Source: Costus lasius
Taxonomy: Eukaryota; Streptophyta; Magnoliopsida; Zingiberales; Costaceae
Length of the DNA: 64,000 nt
Reading direction: 5' to 3'
Assembly (NCBI GenBank): GCA_027563935.2
Contig: CM050448.1
Location: 64,903,843-64,967,842, forward strand
This document shows positions 32,613 to 43,500 of the stretch, piece after piece; positions within the stretch are counted from its first letter, which is position 1; every line of letters starts with the position of its first letter. The position numbers and the translations under genes were made by a program. Below the pieces are notes generated by a model. That model was not told the origin of the DNA. It was given only the letters and a program-made list of their open reading frames with translations, and ran no database searches.

Positions 32613-32873
32613 ATGGACGGGGGGCGGAGAGTCGGTGGCAGCTTAGTGGTGGTGGTCCTAGTGCTTTTGGCGTCACTGGGGGTGCAAATCTGCAGGAGCA
32701 CGGAGGCGGCGAGGCCACTCCTCCTGCCCAGCTCGGGGCGGCATCTCCTGCCGCAGTTGCAGACGCTGGGAATGACATGCGAGTGCTGCAATGGCGTCGG
32801 GGAATGCACCAGCATCAGTCGGAGGAGTTCCTCCTCTTGTGCCAAGCTCCTCTGTCATCCTTTCAAATATTAG
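32613..32873 (+). CDS. small secreted cysteine-rich peptide
   Basis: 86 residues, one exon. The ATG lies in a good context (taacgATGG). Residues 8-26 form a hydrophobic signal segment (GGSLVVVVLVLLASLGVQI), with likely cleavage near residue 32. The mature part is basic and ends with six cysteines spaced C-x-C-C-x5-C-x10-C-x4-C (TCECCNGVGEC...SSCAKLLCHPFKY). The architecture is that of plant secreted signalling or defence peptides. I do not recognise the family by name and do not assign a function. The base composition is much more GC-rich than its surroundings, as is usual for genes of some monocots. A TATA box lies 87 bases upstream and no transposon covers it. Overlapping frames on the other strand are shadows. 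Confidence 0.7.
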   Translation: MDGGRRVGGSLVVVVLVLLASLGVQICRSTEAARPLLLPSSGRHLLPQLQTLGMTCECCNGVGECTSISRRSSSSCAKLLCHPFKY

Positions 32874-34425
32874 TTTCTGATTCCAATTAGTAGCTACTGT
32901 TTCTTTTTTGTTGTTAGTTGAATGTACTCTTTGGCAGATCCTTTGCTAGTCTGTATGTAAATTAATTAAATAATGATTCCAGTTTATCAAGAATCAATCG
33001 TCTTTCTTGAAGCACAAAATAATTGGATTTGTAACCATTACAACTGAGACTCCGCCCACCTGCTCCTTGTTTGTTTTTCTGAAATTCAAATATTATTATC
33101 ATTATTAGATAGAGTAGAACGGGCATCAAATATTAGTCAACTTTGGTGGCCAAAGTCAAACCAAGCTCTAGAAGCAACATTAATTTTCCCATTAAGTTCT
33201 CTATGAACACATAGGATTTTCTTGCTGGAGAAGAAAATCAAATTTCTGCGAGTAGGATTATGACTTCCACTGGCCAAATTGTTTGGCACATACAGTAATA
33301 CTCAGCTTCAACGATCATCTGCTTGGACTGGACAAATTGTTTGGCACTTGTATGAACTCGCTATACAATCGAAAGTTGCCTTTGAAGATTGTAACTATTT
33401 AGCATTGCTATCTTGTAATCTTCAAAGTGACTTTGAATGAACTTCACCTTCACAGTTGTTGCCTATCTTCAAAGTACTGTTTCTTTTTACCATTTTCATC
33501 TTCCCCAATATTCAATTTCCTTCAAGGGAAAGGCACATATTTATTCATCTACCCTAATTCCCAAAAAGTCCTTTCCAGTTCTTTCCCTTTTCCTTTTTAT
33601 TTTATTCTATAAAAGGACAAAGCAAGTGGAGTCTTTCATTTTTCTCACTATTTAATATGATTTATCTTTGTCACAAAAATGGGAGGAAAATTTATAGGGT
33701 CAAGGCAACCCATTTATCATTGTCACCAAATGTGTCATTCATGTATAATCCAATCATTATATTTTTCTAATTCCTAAATAGCCTCAATTAAAAGACCAAA
33801 GATACCAACACTCATATTATATAGGAGGGATAATTCCTATCTCGATCGTTCATATTCCTCTACAACTTGTAGCATACTCAATTACAACCCTTATTGATCA
33901 ACTAGTTTTTGTTATATATGACAGTTTAAAAATATACAACTATTTATACAATAACTTAAGTTGACCTCAATTCAAAGGATTGCATAGATTATCACAATAA
34001 GAATGTTTTTACACTAATATACTAATCCATCTAGTATTCTTATGGCATATTTAGTGCATTATTCCCTAATAAGCACTTACATATTGACTTGATATCTCAA
34101 ATCATAATAACTTCTTATCATGGTCACTCCACATACTAATCTCCATATTTTTTTTTGTCTCAATATACAATAATACTTGACTAAGAATATTTATGAATAA
34201 TTATATTATTCTAGATGCATTATTATAATCACTATGTTATGGTAGACATCAAGTGAATATAATAGTGACAATCTCTTTTATTAAAAATATGTATATAAGC
34301 ATGATACAATATTTGCTAAAACAATTATTCAATTGTTGGTCTTTTATGATAAACACCAACATATCTTTCATAACCTACCATGAAACTCACTGGATCCAAT
34401 TCATCACACTAATCATACTAATTTA
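32874..34425. other. AT-rich intergenic DNA after the peptide gene
   Basis: It contains the presumed 3' untranslated part of the peptide gene (to about 33000), then AT-rich sequence without a convincing frame. Around 33270-33340 the minus strand has a scrap reading VEAEYYC, followed by QTIWP, that may be decayed copia RNase H. Frames at 33427-33655 look accidental. Confidence 0.4.
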
Positions 34426-34978
34426 GGGTTTGTTTAATTAGGGGAAAAGTTAGAAGGAAATAAGAAAAAGTAAGAAGGAAAGAAATATAAGCTTGTTTAC
34501 TTGTCTGAATGGATAGTGTAGGAAAGAAAGTAGAAGGGAAACTTAGGTATTAATCCCACCATTTGCTTTCTGTCTGAATTGGGCAGAAAGCTTAATCTAT
34601 GTCTTAACTTTCCTAACTTCACACCTCGCATTTTACTACACCTACTTGTTCTCGCTCATTACGAGCTTTCCTCGACTACTCGTCCTCGCCGTCAGTGCTC
34701 GAGCTCGCTACCATTGCTCATTTTTGTCATCGCTATTTGTCCTCATTGCCGTTGCTCATATTTAATATTTAATATTTAATAATTCTAAGAAATTAATAGT
34801 ATATATATAGAATATGAGTAAAAAAATAAAAATTGGGGTGTACATTTTAATCCTTCAAACTTTCTTTCCTTCCAAATAAACACAAGGAAGGAAAATCTAT
34901 AAACATTCTATCCATCTATTTTTCTTTTCTTTCCTTTTTTTTTCTTTACACTTTCTAACTGTCCAAGTAAACACATTG
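34426..34978. mobile_element. MITE-like foldback element
   Basis: Ends GGGTTTGTTTAATTAGGGG... and, on the other strand, CAATGTGTTTACTTGGACAG, both leading into purine-rich arms (gttagaaggaaat / gttagaaagtgtaaag). The probable 3-bp duplication is TTA at 34423-34425 and 34979-34981. Diverged inner copies of the end (cttgtttacttgtctgaatgg; ctatccatc... reversed) suggest a compound element. It fits the PIF/Harbinger (Tourist) group by target site. Confidence 0.55.
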
Positions 34979-35049
34979 TTATTGGTAAATGAATGGTCTT
35001 TTTAAGAAAGAGTTCATCAAAAAATGTATGAGTTTGTTTATAGTCCCCG

Positions 35050-36330
35050 CATTTCTCTCACCAAAAAAACATGATAGTTGTTGAATACGCATTGGTTGCC
35101 AAGTAATAAACAAGATCACTTCCCCATCCCGGGACCTGATGATAGGTGTTAGACCCATGGGCAGGAAACTGGGCGCGGTCCAATTCCAGCATAGCCAACC
35201 TATTTCGTTTTAGTCGATGCGGGTTGACGGAGCAGATTAGGCGCCGCCTGAATCTAGAAACACACCAACAGGCGTTGAGCAATGAAGTCATCACACGCAT
35301 GGCCTGAGGAGATGGATCCATGCCTTGGGCAGTGGGCTGACGTGGGGGTGGTTGCATGGGCGGGAAGAAAAGAGAGGAGGTGGATGGCGACGCCGCTCCC
35401 TCAGATTTTTCCATTTCCTCGTCTTCTCCTCCCCTCTACTCCGACTGATTGGACCTTCCTCGCCGAACGTCATCGGCGGAGTTCCCCTGGTGTTCCGGTG
35501 GTGCAAGGGGGGGGGGGGGGTGGTGGAATGCCACAGTCAACTCTGCCCTCCTCCTTTGTCTTCCTCGCGTCCGCCGCCGTTGCAGCCAGCGGCCATGTCC
35601 AGACCACCTCGGAAGGCGTTGACGGCAACCGCTTCTCTAAATAGAAGGAGTCGGCCGCCATGTGATCACGGAGGTACCTTCCTGTCTCCTCGTCTTCCTA
35701 GCTTTCCTCCTCAGTCGAGCTTGCAGCTCCCGGGCAGACTCCTTCCACCCCGCTTCAGGCATTGCTTGCCTGCATCATGGTCGTCTCCTCTTCGAGAAGA
35801 CGGGACCCTTCCCCTAGGGTCATTCTCGCCTGCGCACAAGAAGGACGAGGCCATCAGCTTCTTCATCACCTACATGTGACGTCGCCTACGGAGCGTCATC
35901 TGGCCTCCTCACCGGCACGTGAGTGAGGCACTAGCCGGGTCCTCTCCATCACCAATGTGCGATGCCGTGTGGACGGCCGTCCGCGGATGCTGGTTGTCAG
36001 CCTAGCTGGTGGACGAGTGGGTGAGTCTGGCTCCCCGACGTGGGACGTCCAGCTACTCCCCTCTGCTTCCTCTGGGAAGCAAATGTGTTCGGTTACTATC
36101 GTGGACCTTCTCCGACGCGGTCAGCTACGGGTGGGTCCATTTTGGGTTCGAGTGAACCCAGTTCGACTCGATGACACGGGTACTCCATGAATCGCCAGCG
36201 TTGATCAGAGTTGTGTTGGACGATGGAGATCTTCGCAGAGTCTTTGATCAGGCTGGGGGTTGGTTCGGCTAACCTTCCCTACTAGTCATGCCCAATCTCA
36301 TGATTCCGATTGTGGTGCCCCTGCGTGGGT
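35050..36330. other. GC-rich island, unassigned
   Basis: A strongly GC-rich stretch with a run of 14 G near 35508. It has several overlapping frames on both strands; the longest is 35325-35879 plus, 184 residues. All are low in complexity (R, P, S, G) and none shows a domain. The sequence reads like the non-coding, GC-rich part of an old transposon or a decayed monocot gene. No LTR or TIR ends found. Confidence 0.4.
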
Positions 36331-38340
36331 ATGTTTGGACTCGAGTCAAGCGTTGACTCACGTGTACAAATATTAAAAATTTGTTATAGTAATTCAGGGC
36401 TTGACAATAGGTTACATCTCCTAACTTAATTTAAGTGATTTACAAACTAAACTTATGTTTTAGATGTCATTGAATATTTTTAAATTAGGAAATAAATGAA
36501 AAAAATTATAAATTTTTTCAGACCAAAATTGATTTTTATAAAAGCTTGGTCAAGTCACCTATCCTTATGAATGCCCTTGGGATATTCATTTGAGTAATAA
36601 CCCAAGTAGTAAGGACATATCTAGGGAAATTCCTAGCCATATACGTTAGTGGCATCCTCATCAGTAGTTGAACTCAACATGGAACTTTTTATAACTTTTG
36701 CTACTTTTGAAACTAAGGAGAAACTTTAAGCTTAAGAAATATTCCTTCTTCTCCAACCAACTTGATTCATAGGATTAAATTATATCCACACATGTGCTCA
36801 TAATAACCTAGAGAAGATCTAAGCTATAGGAGAATGGCACAAGCTAAAGGACCTTTTCCATATGTGCACCTTTTGTTGATTCACACTTTCTACTAACATT
36901 TTATTCAAGGGTTCAGTTTGTGATGACATCCATTGCAAATTACATTTATACTATCAAATTCAATTGGACAAAGTCAATTAGATTTTCCTTCTACTAAATC
37001 AAAGATTGTATGGCCATATCCCTTATTTTTGCGGATGTGACTTCTCCAAAGTATTTAACGTAGCTTTTAACACCTCTAGGGTACAATTAGGCAAGTCACT
37101 TAGCTAAGAAGGCAACTTGAATGCTTTCATTAGTGAAAAATTGTATGAAGTGAAGCAATGCTATTCAACCTTTGATAAGGAATGATGTTTTATAGTATTT
37201 TTTATATAAGATGCACTAGTTATTACACAATAGATCTGTTTTGTATTATGACTAGCAAGCCTTGCTTATCTTAGTAGACAAAAGAAACCTAACCTTTGAC
37301 ATGCCAAGTGAATTGAATGCTTGTAATTAACTTTCATTATCAAGGATGAGAATTGGATTAAAAATGATTCCTAATTCACTTAATTGTGTCTTACATTACT
37401 TCTCCCAATGGCAACAAAAACCATTGGTTTTTATCAACTTAAGAAGGACAATTATGAGTGTTATGACTTCTTTGACATACACTCATACCTATCTTAGAAA
37501 CCCATGAATGACTTTGTGCTGTAGTATTGTGCACATGTTTGGAAACACAATAGAAAATTTTCAAAAGAAATTCTTAAAATTCTCAAAAATTGATAGAGTA
37601 ATGTGAAAGGCTTTGAACATAATAAAACTACTGATATGAATAGAAAAATTAAAGGAAGAATAAAGGAAATTCATATGGGACGCACTTTGAAATTAAAAAG
37701 GGTCAAACTTTCTAGTTTTTAACAATGGCAACAACTTTTTTCGAGGGGGAGTACAATCAATCACAACCACAACAAATTATTACACTGCCAATAATAAGAG
37801 GGGAGGCTAGTTCCTCACAAATTCCTATTTACAACTTTAACCGCCAAGAAGAGATGCCAACGTCTATAAATAAAGAAGAGAACAAAGTGATGATGGAATT
37901 TAAAAGCTTACTAATGAAGAAAAACTTAAAGAAGAGAAGAGGGGAAGAGATTGATGCTCAGGATGAAGGTCTTATCCTTGCTATAAAGTGAGAATATCCA
38001 CCACCTTCAAAGACATTAAAATATGATCAGAATAGAGGCAAATAAAAAAAAACACTAAGTAAAGAAAGGAAAAGAGTTGAGAGAAAGAAAGAAGAGAGGA
38101 TGCCGGTTGAGCGCGCTCACAATTTGAGGGGATAGAGATGAGTTCCTTCACCAAAGGGAATAACAGGAAGAGAAGAAAGTTGGAACCACATCAAGAGACT
38201 AATACACAATTTTTCTTGAGGGAATTATCGTTCATGATGCATTAAAAGGTGAAGCACATTTGGTTTCATACAAGTTGCACTTAATCTTGCTTAGTTTACT
38301 AACTCTTCCAAATAAATTTTTGAAAATTTATTAGTTGTTT
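36331..38340. other. AT-rich region with one unassigned frame
   Basis: No TE ends recognised. The 88-residue plus-strand frame at 37725-37991 (MATTFFEGEYNQSQ..., then charged and lysine-rich, NLKKRRGEEIDAQDEG) is the only one that reads like protein. I do not know its family. The stretch 36600-37200 gives broken protein-like phrases (MAQAKGPFPYVHLL) in shifting frames and is probably a dead transposon gene. Confidence 0.35.
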
Positions 38341-38380
38341 GGCTGGTAAAAAAAATCCTTTAGCTGTGTTCTAGGCTTGG

Positions 38381-38733
38381 TTGGCGTGGAGAAGGCTTCC
38401 GTATGAAGAAAACTTGCAAAGACTGAGCACTTGGTTGGTTTCCCTTGCATGCTTCCTGCGCATATGGTCACTTATCCTCTTGATTTGTTTGCTGATCCTC
38501 AGCGATTTTTGCAGCTGGTTGACGCCCATGAAGAGGAGATGTCCAGAGTTTCCATGCAGGGATGGGGCAGAAGGAGAAAGCCTCAAATCAAGGAATTTGC
38601 TCATCCAACTTTTCGTCAATGGTGGGAATGCAAGAGGTGGCAAGTTTCTGTGTATTTCTTGTCTTGGCTAGTTGCCTTGGATGAGATGGCGCTTCTTTGT
38701 TTGGAAGGTGTGGAAAAGTCCACAAAATGGTAA
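38381..38733 (+). pseudogene. unassigned protein fragment
   Basis: The frame at 38431-38733 encodes 100 residues (TYPLDLFADPQRFLQLVDAHEE..., EFAHPTFRQWWECKRWQ) with natural-looking composition and no repeats. No start context or continuation is evident on either side, so it is probably a fragment of a larger dead gene, perhaps from a transposon. A shadow frame runs through it in phase +2. Confidence 0.4.
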
Positions 38734-39940
38734 ATGGCCTTGAAATAGTCCTAGTACTTCAGCTGGTTTAGTAATCTTTCTTGTTTGGACTTGAGCTCGA
38801 GTATGGATCAAATTAAGCTAGTTTTTTTTTTAAAAAAAAAAATTCTTGAGCTTGTATAAAACTATATTTGCGACATGCAAATATAGTATTTCATGCTTCT
38901 AACCTACTGTCACGGTCAACTAGAATTTGTTTTGCTTTTTATGACCGCGGCCAACCAAACTCTCACCAAGTCTGGTTGTTAGTCTAACTCAATTCAATAA
39001 CGCGGAAACCTACCAAAAATCATCTCGCACTGAGCCGCTAAGTATCAAATAATTATGAAGCTGAGTACAAAAGTGGTGAAGGAAAACTCTCAACCTCACT
39101 AAAACCCAATTTCAACAAATCTTGGCTGCAATCACTATGCTCGGTGCAAATCCATGGTGGATTTGTTTTGAAAGTTGTGCATATTTGAGATTTGTGCATG
39201 TGAACAAACATCTCAAAGCAGTTTGCACAAGTGGATTAGCTCTGTGCATAGTGATCCTAGGTACGGGCCCGTACCTAAGACTTTTTTCCGTCTTGGCCTC
39301 ACAACTTAAACACACCAAACCGCACCAAGTAATCCCTTCTTTTCATTTTCTTCATTTTTTTCCCTTTTATATACACCCTCACCTAATTACAGAACTCCAA
39401 GAACCATTAGAAATGACACTCGCACCACTCCAAATCGCAGCAGCACCGTCCAAAGATTAGGGTAGCACTAGAGAACTCCAAATCAACCCCAAAAGACAGT
39501 AAGAATAGCCACTGCAGCACTCGAAGGAAAAGCCCCCTACGGAAGAAGGAGAATCGCAGCCGAAGAAAACAGCCCATTGTTAGAGAAGAAACCCTAGTCG
39601 GATGGAAAGAACCAGCTAACAAAAGAGATACTAGCGGCTGGAGAAGTAGAAAAACCCCGAAGAAGAACAACTCAGAAGCTCGAAGAAGAAACACCGCGAG
39701 TGCAATTGAGATTGTGTCACCTTCCGGAGGAATGGGGCCCCTCACACGCAAGCACATGAAGAGCAACGAGACCAGAGAAGGCCTCTGCCGGGTAGCCTCA
39801 CGCCATCGCGTCAGAGCTCAGGCGAGCTAGACGTACGGCAGTGGAGGTTCGGGAGCAGCAAAAAGACAAACCCTACGCTTCCAATACACCTCTTGCCGCG
39901 TGGAATGGGGGAAAATGGCATACGCTAGGTACCCGGTTAA
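38734..39940. other. unassigned sequence left of the inverted repeat
   Basis: It includes a T/A homopolymer doublet at 38821-38841, a possible TATA motif 'ttttatatacaccc' at about 39364 and an AG-rich stretch (39440-39760) whose minus-strand frame is low in complexity. No gene or TE end recognised. Confidence 0.3.
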
Positions 39941-40191
39941 AATTTTTAGGCTGGATACATTGATCTGCCATTTATGAATCTTAAAACCATGTGATAGAGA
40001 TGTAAATCTCGATACTCTCCACCATCGTTTCTAGCCTGTTACCCAACACAGCTTAACTTTGGTTACTGGTTAGGTTTTAATCCCTTTTGAAATTAAAATC
40101 CTGACCACGCATCATTTGCTTTCGTACACAAAGCTCGCTTCATGCCCTAGCTAGCATGACAGACTATTCTTATCTCTGGCAAAAGCTCCTT
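39941..40191. repeat. long inverted repeat, left arm
   Basis: It reads 'gctaggtacccggttaaaatttttaggctgg ... tctctggcaaaagctcctt'. The reverse complement of 45353-45632 gives the same sequence with roughly 85-90% identity over about 250 bp, with weaker similarity out to about 39875 and 45670. The two arms enclose a small hairpin and the whole LARD. Confidence 0.85.
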
Positions 40192-40206
40192 GAAGTGATT
40201 GTTAAT

Positions 40207-40344
40207 ATATCTTCTCTTCTTTTTAGTGGCTACATTTGATAGATTTTTATGATGGTTTTTGTTAAATTTTACTATGGGAATCACGGTATAACAAAAACCA
40301 TCATAAAAACCTATCAAAAGTAGCCACCAAAGGGGAGAAGATAT
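40207..40344. repeat. 138-bp near-perfect hairpin (MITE candidate)
   Basis: The left arm 40207-40264 and the right arm 40287-40344 are complementary at roughly 90% (ATATCTTCTC ends; inner part TTTTTATGATGGTTTTTGTTA identical), with a loop of about 22 bases. It touches the LTR start at 40349. The target duplication is unclear. A transcript would fold into one long stem. Confidence 0.75.
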
Positions 40345-40348
40345 ATCT

Positions 40349-42180
40349 GTTAGTGTTTATGCCCTATGACCTTTGGGATAGTCCAATGGGATATGAGTAT
40401 CACATCTGTTTGATAAATGAGATATCTTGGTATATGGTCGTTGTTATTCAAATAAGTACATCTACGCACATAGACGTTTGCAAATACGATGTCCCTAAAA
40501 GATAGATATTTTATCTGGTCTCAGTTTTGTCCCCAGTCAAGAATCATAGTGGATATAGGTCAGATATGATTCACTTGAGACTAGTATATGCGCTGGTTGA
40601 GCACAGGTTGCTAACGCAGGCATATAGGTATATCAAGGGAGATATACTGGACTAACCCACCGTGAGGATTCACCTTGGTGTCACAAGATGAAGATCACAA
40701 TGACAGAGTTACGGTTGTCCTAGACTTGAGGGCATTGGCATCTCTATATAGTGAATGAGGCACTTTGATACAACCTAACATTTCGCCGTAAAAGGGAGTT
40801 ATAACGGTTATCATTGGGTGCGTCATGAGCCATATAAGAGATTCAATGTGCCAAGAGAGGATTTGCCCATTCCTTGCGGGGAAGCTTAATGTCCATGACG
40901 TTCTATGTGGATGACTAAAAGTATATGGTCTTACCCAGGTGATAACTTGATTTAGTCATGCCATAATATTGGGATCAACAAGCGTGACACGCTTGCCGAA
41001 TCTGGACATCAGTCTGGCGAAAGGATAATTCTATAATTATTCTTTGTCACAGTTTTAGAGGTTGTCGATGGTAACATTTATTCTGATGACTTGGGTAGCA
41101 ATTATGTACTGCTAAGTGTCACTCATTGCTTGTGGTGATTTAGTCATCACTATCAATGTCTGAAGAACATACAGGGTCGCACACCTAGACGTCAGAGACT
41201 CCGTATTGATCGGATAGCCTCAGATCGAATCTATCAATAATTTGGATCTATTTAGGAGTTTTATGCTTCGCGGTTGATTGATGTGAGTTGAGATGATGCT
41301 TATAGATGTCGGTGATTGAGTTGACCCCGGTTGACCTCGGGTGACCAGTTTGACTCTGGTTGACTAAGTCTTTGTCGATGAGTCAAAACTCGAGTTTGCG
41401 CTGAAATTTGTGTGGTGGTTTGATCACATGCGCACACCAGCTTGAGATATATATGAATATTATATTCATATATATATTTGAATTAATCATTAATAAATTC
41501 ATAAGTGGTGGGGGCCACAACTTAACTCATGAATATTTTTGAATAAAAATATTACGACTTAAGTTATTGGGCCCACGCACTATAAATATAGGGGCTTGAC
41601 ATTGTCGCCTGCTCCAAGCCCTAGCCACCTAGGTTTCTTCCTCCTCTCCTCTTGGCCGCTGTCCCTTCTCCTCCTTGGCGCCTTCATCTAAGTTGTCGCC
41701 ATCTTCACCAAAGGTGGGCAGCAACTTCCTCTTGGTGCAAGGAGAACCTTGAGGGTATGTCCTTTCTTTCTTGATGCTATGGTGGTGCATTTGGAAGAAG
41801 AGAACAACATACTAGTTGGTGCAATCCTCATCAGATAGGCGCAACTAGAAGTGGATAGCACCCTTGGCGCATCTTCTTTTAAGTTGGCGCAAGTTTGGTG
41901 GCTATCTCCTAGAGGCATGGATCTCCTCTCCTAAAGCTAGCATGTGCGTAGAGCAGAGGAATCTCGAGACCGCCCGTGTATGCATGACTACAGAGGATGA
42001 GCACTTGATCGTCTTCATCACCGGCAATACTCAAAGAATTGTGCGAGCAATTGATGTATAACTCTTCAAATCCTACGGTATTCTTCTCTTAAGTAAATCC
42101 TCGCGTTTTGGTGGGAATTCTGTTTTAGACCATCGTTCCGCTGCTTTATAAATTTTTATAGGATCCAGGGATTCCCAACA
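40349..42180 (+). mobile_element. LARD 5' LTR
   Basis: 1832 bp, TGTTAGTGTTTATGCCC to GGATTCCCAACA, followed at once by a copia-type primer-binding site. It is similar along its length to the second LTR at 43501-45353 and more distantly to the copia LTR at 4291. It contains 'atatgcgctggtt', 'cataatattgggatcaacaagcg' and a CT-rich transcribed part at 41590-41700. No coding capacity. Confidence 0.9.
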
Positions 42181-42181
42181 G

Positions 42182-42193
42182 TGGTATCAGAGG
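42182..42193 (+). promoter_or_regulatory. primer-binding site (tRNA-iMet type)
   Basis: TGGTATCAGAGG directly after the LTR end, close to the TGGTATCAGAGC that binds the 3' end of initiator tRNA-Met in copia elements. It places the LARD in the copia superfamily. Confidence 0.85.
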
Positions 42194-43500
42194 GAACTTA
42201 CGAGACCTGTAGGTGTACTTCTCTACATGCACAGCCTCATGTCATAAAAAAAATTATTTTCAAAAATTTTATGTCATGAATTTTCTGTTGAAAATTAAGT
42301 TCTTTTAATTTACGCATCTTAATCGTTATCTAACTTTTATTTTTCCTTAAGGATTGCAAGGGGCGGCTACCCCTTGTAGACTCCTATATAAGGCAAAAGA
42401 AAAATTAGATGGATGATAAAGAGTCGCTAGAAATTAATCGAAAGGGTTTTGTGAAAAATTAAAAGCGATTACTTGTTGATTTTTCATTGCATGTAGAATT
42501 GCATGAGTAATTTGTTTGTGCATTTATGATTGTGATCAAAGTCAAGCCCTTAATTGTCATGCCTGTAATGTATTATTGTGAGGCCTGCGTGCCGACTTTC
42601 AATTTCAAATTTCAATTTTGCATTGTAAAATTAAAATTGAAGACCATGAAGACATCGCGGCGTTTCTTCTCCCTTGCGCGTCTCTCACGGTGGTGCAAAC
42701 CTATACCTAGCCGAACCCTAGGGTGGCTTCTAGGGTTACCTAGAGGCGCATCTAAAAGGGGTTGGCGACTAGGGTTAAGGTTGGTGTACCTCACCCTAAA
42801 GGTGGCGCATCCCCTTTTTTTTTACCTAACCTTGAGTGGCTCCTAGGGTTACCTAGATAGTTTACTTAAGGGATGATGGTTGGATAAGGTGATAGTGCAA
42901 CCTAACCAAGTTAGGAGGCTAATCTTTGTCCTTAGCCGAACCATTAGGCCTTCTAAGGTTTCCTAGTTGTGCATCAAGGGTTCAAGGGCTGATGATGAAG
43001 ATGGCTCAACCTAAGGGCTGACCTACATCAATAGCCGAACCATGTTGACTTCTAGGGTCACCTAGTAGTCCAAAAATGGGTTCATAGGCTGATGGTGAAA
43101 GTTGAGCATCCTAAGGGGCTGATCAACTTGACTAGCCGAACCATGATGCTTACTAGGGCTGCCTAGTGGCGTACCTATGGGTTCATGGGCTGATCAAGAT
43201 GGTTAGCACACTAAACCTTGGTAAGGATATTTTCTCTCTTAGTCATGAATGAGAAGGCTCTTAGGGGCGCTTCTTGCATTCAAGGGCTGAACAAGTGAGA
43301 GTCTTTTACTGGACTTCATGAGATTAAAAATAACATACTCAAATGCTAATACCTTATCTAGGGGACAGAGGTAATAAAGACATAGCAGATTTTGACATTG
43401 ACATAGTGGGCCCATTGACTGGTGCTCTGGTGTAGTAGGAGCATGACAGGTTGAGCCTAGGAGATGGCGCTGAGGTCATGGTCCTAGCGCAAGTAGGAGA
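42194..43500 (+). mobile_element. LARD internal region, non-coding
   Basis: 1.3 kb between the LTRs with no gag or pol motif in any frame; an ORF at 42526-42846 is not domain-like. The leader part resembles the copia leader (catgagtaatttgtttgtgc). The middle is a run of tandem repeats. It ends with the purine-rich 'gcgcaagtaggaga' just before the second LTR. Movement would need enzymes from a related autonomous copia element. Confidence 0.8.
42708..43215 (+). repeat. tandem repeats of about 100 bp in the LARD
   Basis: About five diverged units. Three clear starts 'tagccgaacc' are at 42933, 43032 and 43133, and an earlier one is at 42708. Each continues 'cttctagggt(t)acctag...gggttca(a/t)gggctgat'. 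The older units are about 105-118 bp, the later ones 99-101 bp. Confidence 0.8.

Noticed and set aside
35325..35879. A 184-residue plus-strand frame in the GC-rich island
   Set aside because: Arg/Pro/Ser-rich, no domain, overlaps equally long frames on both strands; high GC alone explains the lack of stops.
39122..39460. A 112-residue plus-strand frame with a possible TATA motif nearby
   Set aside because: No domain; the 'tatatacaccc' motif lies inside the frame, and composition is that of non-coding DNA.
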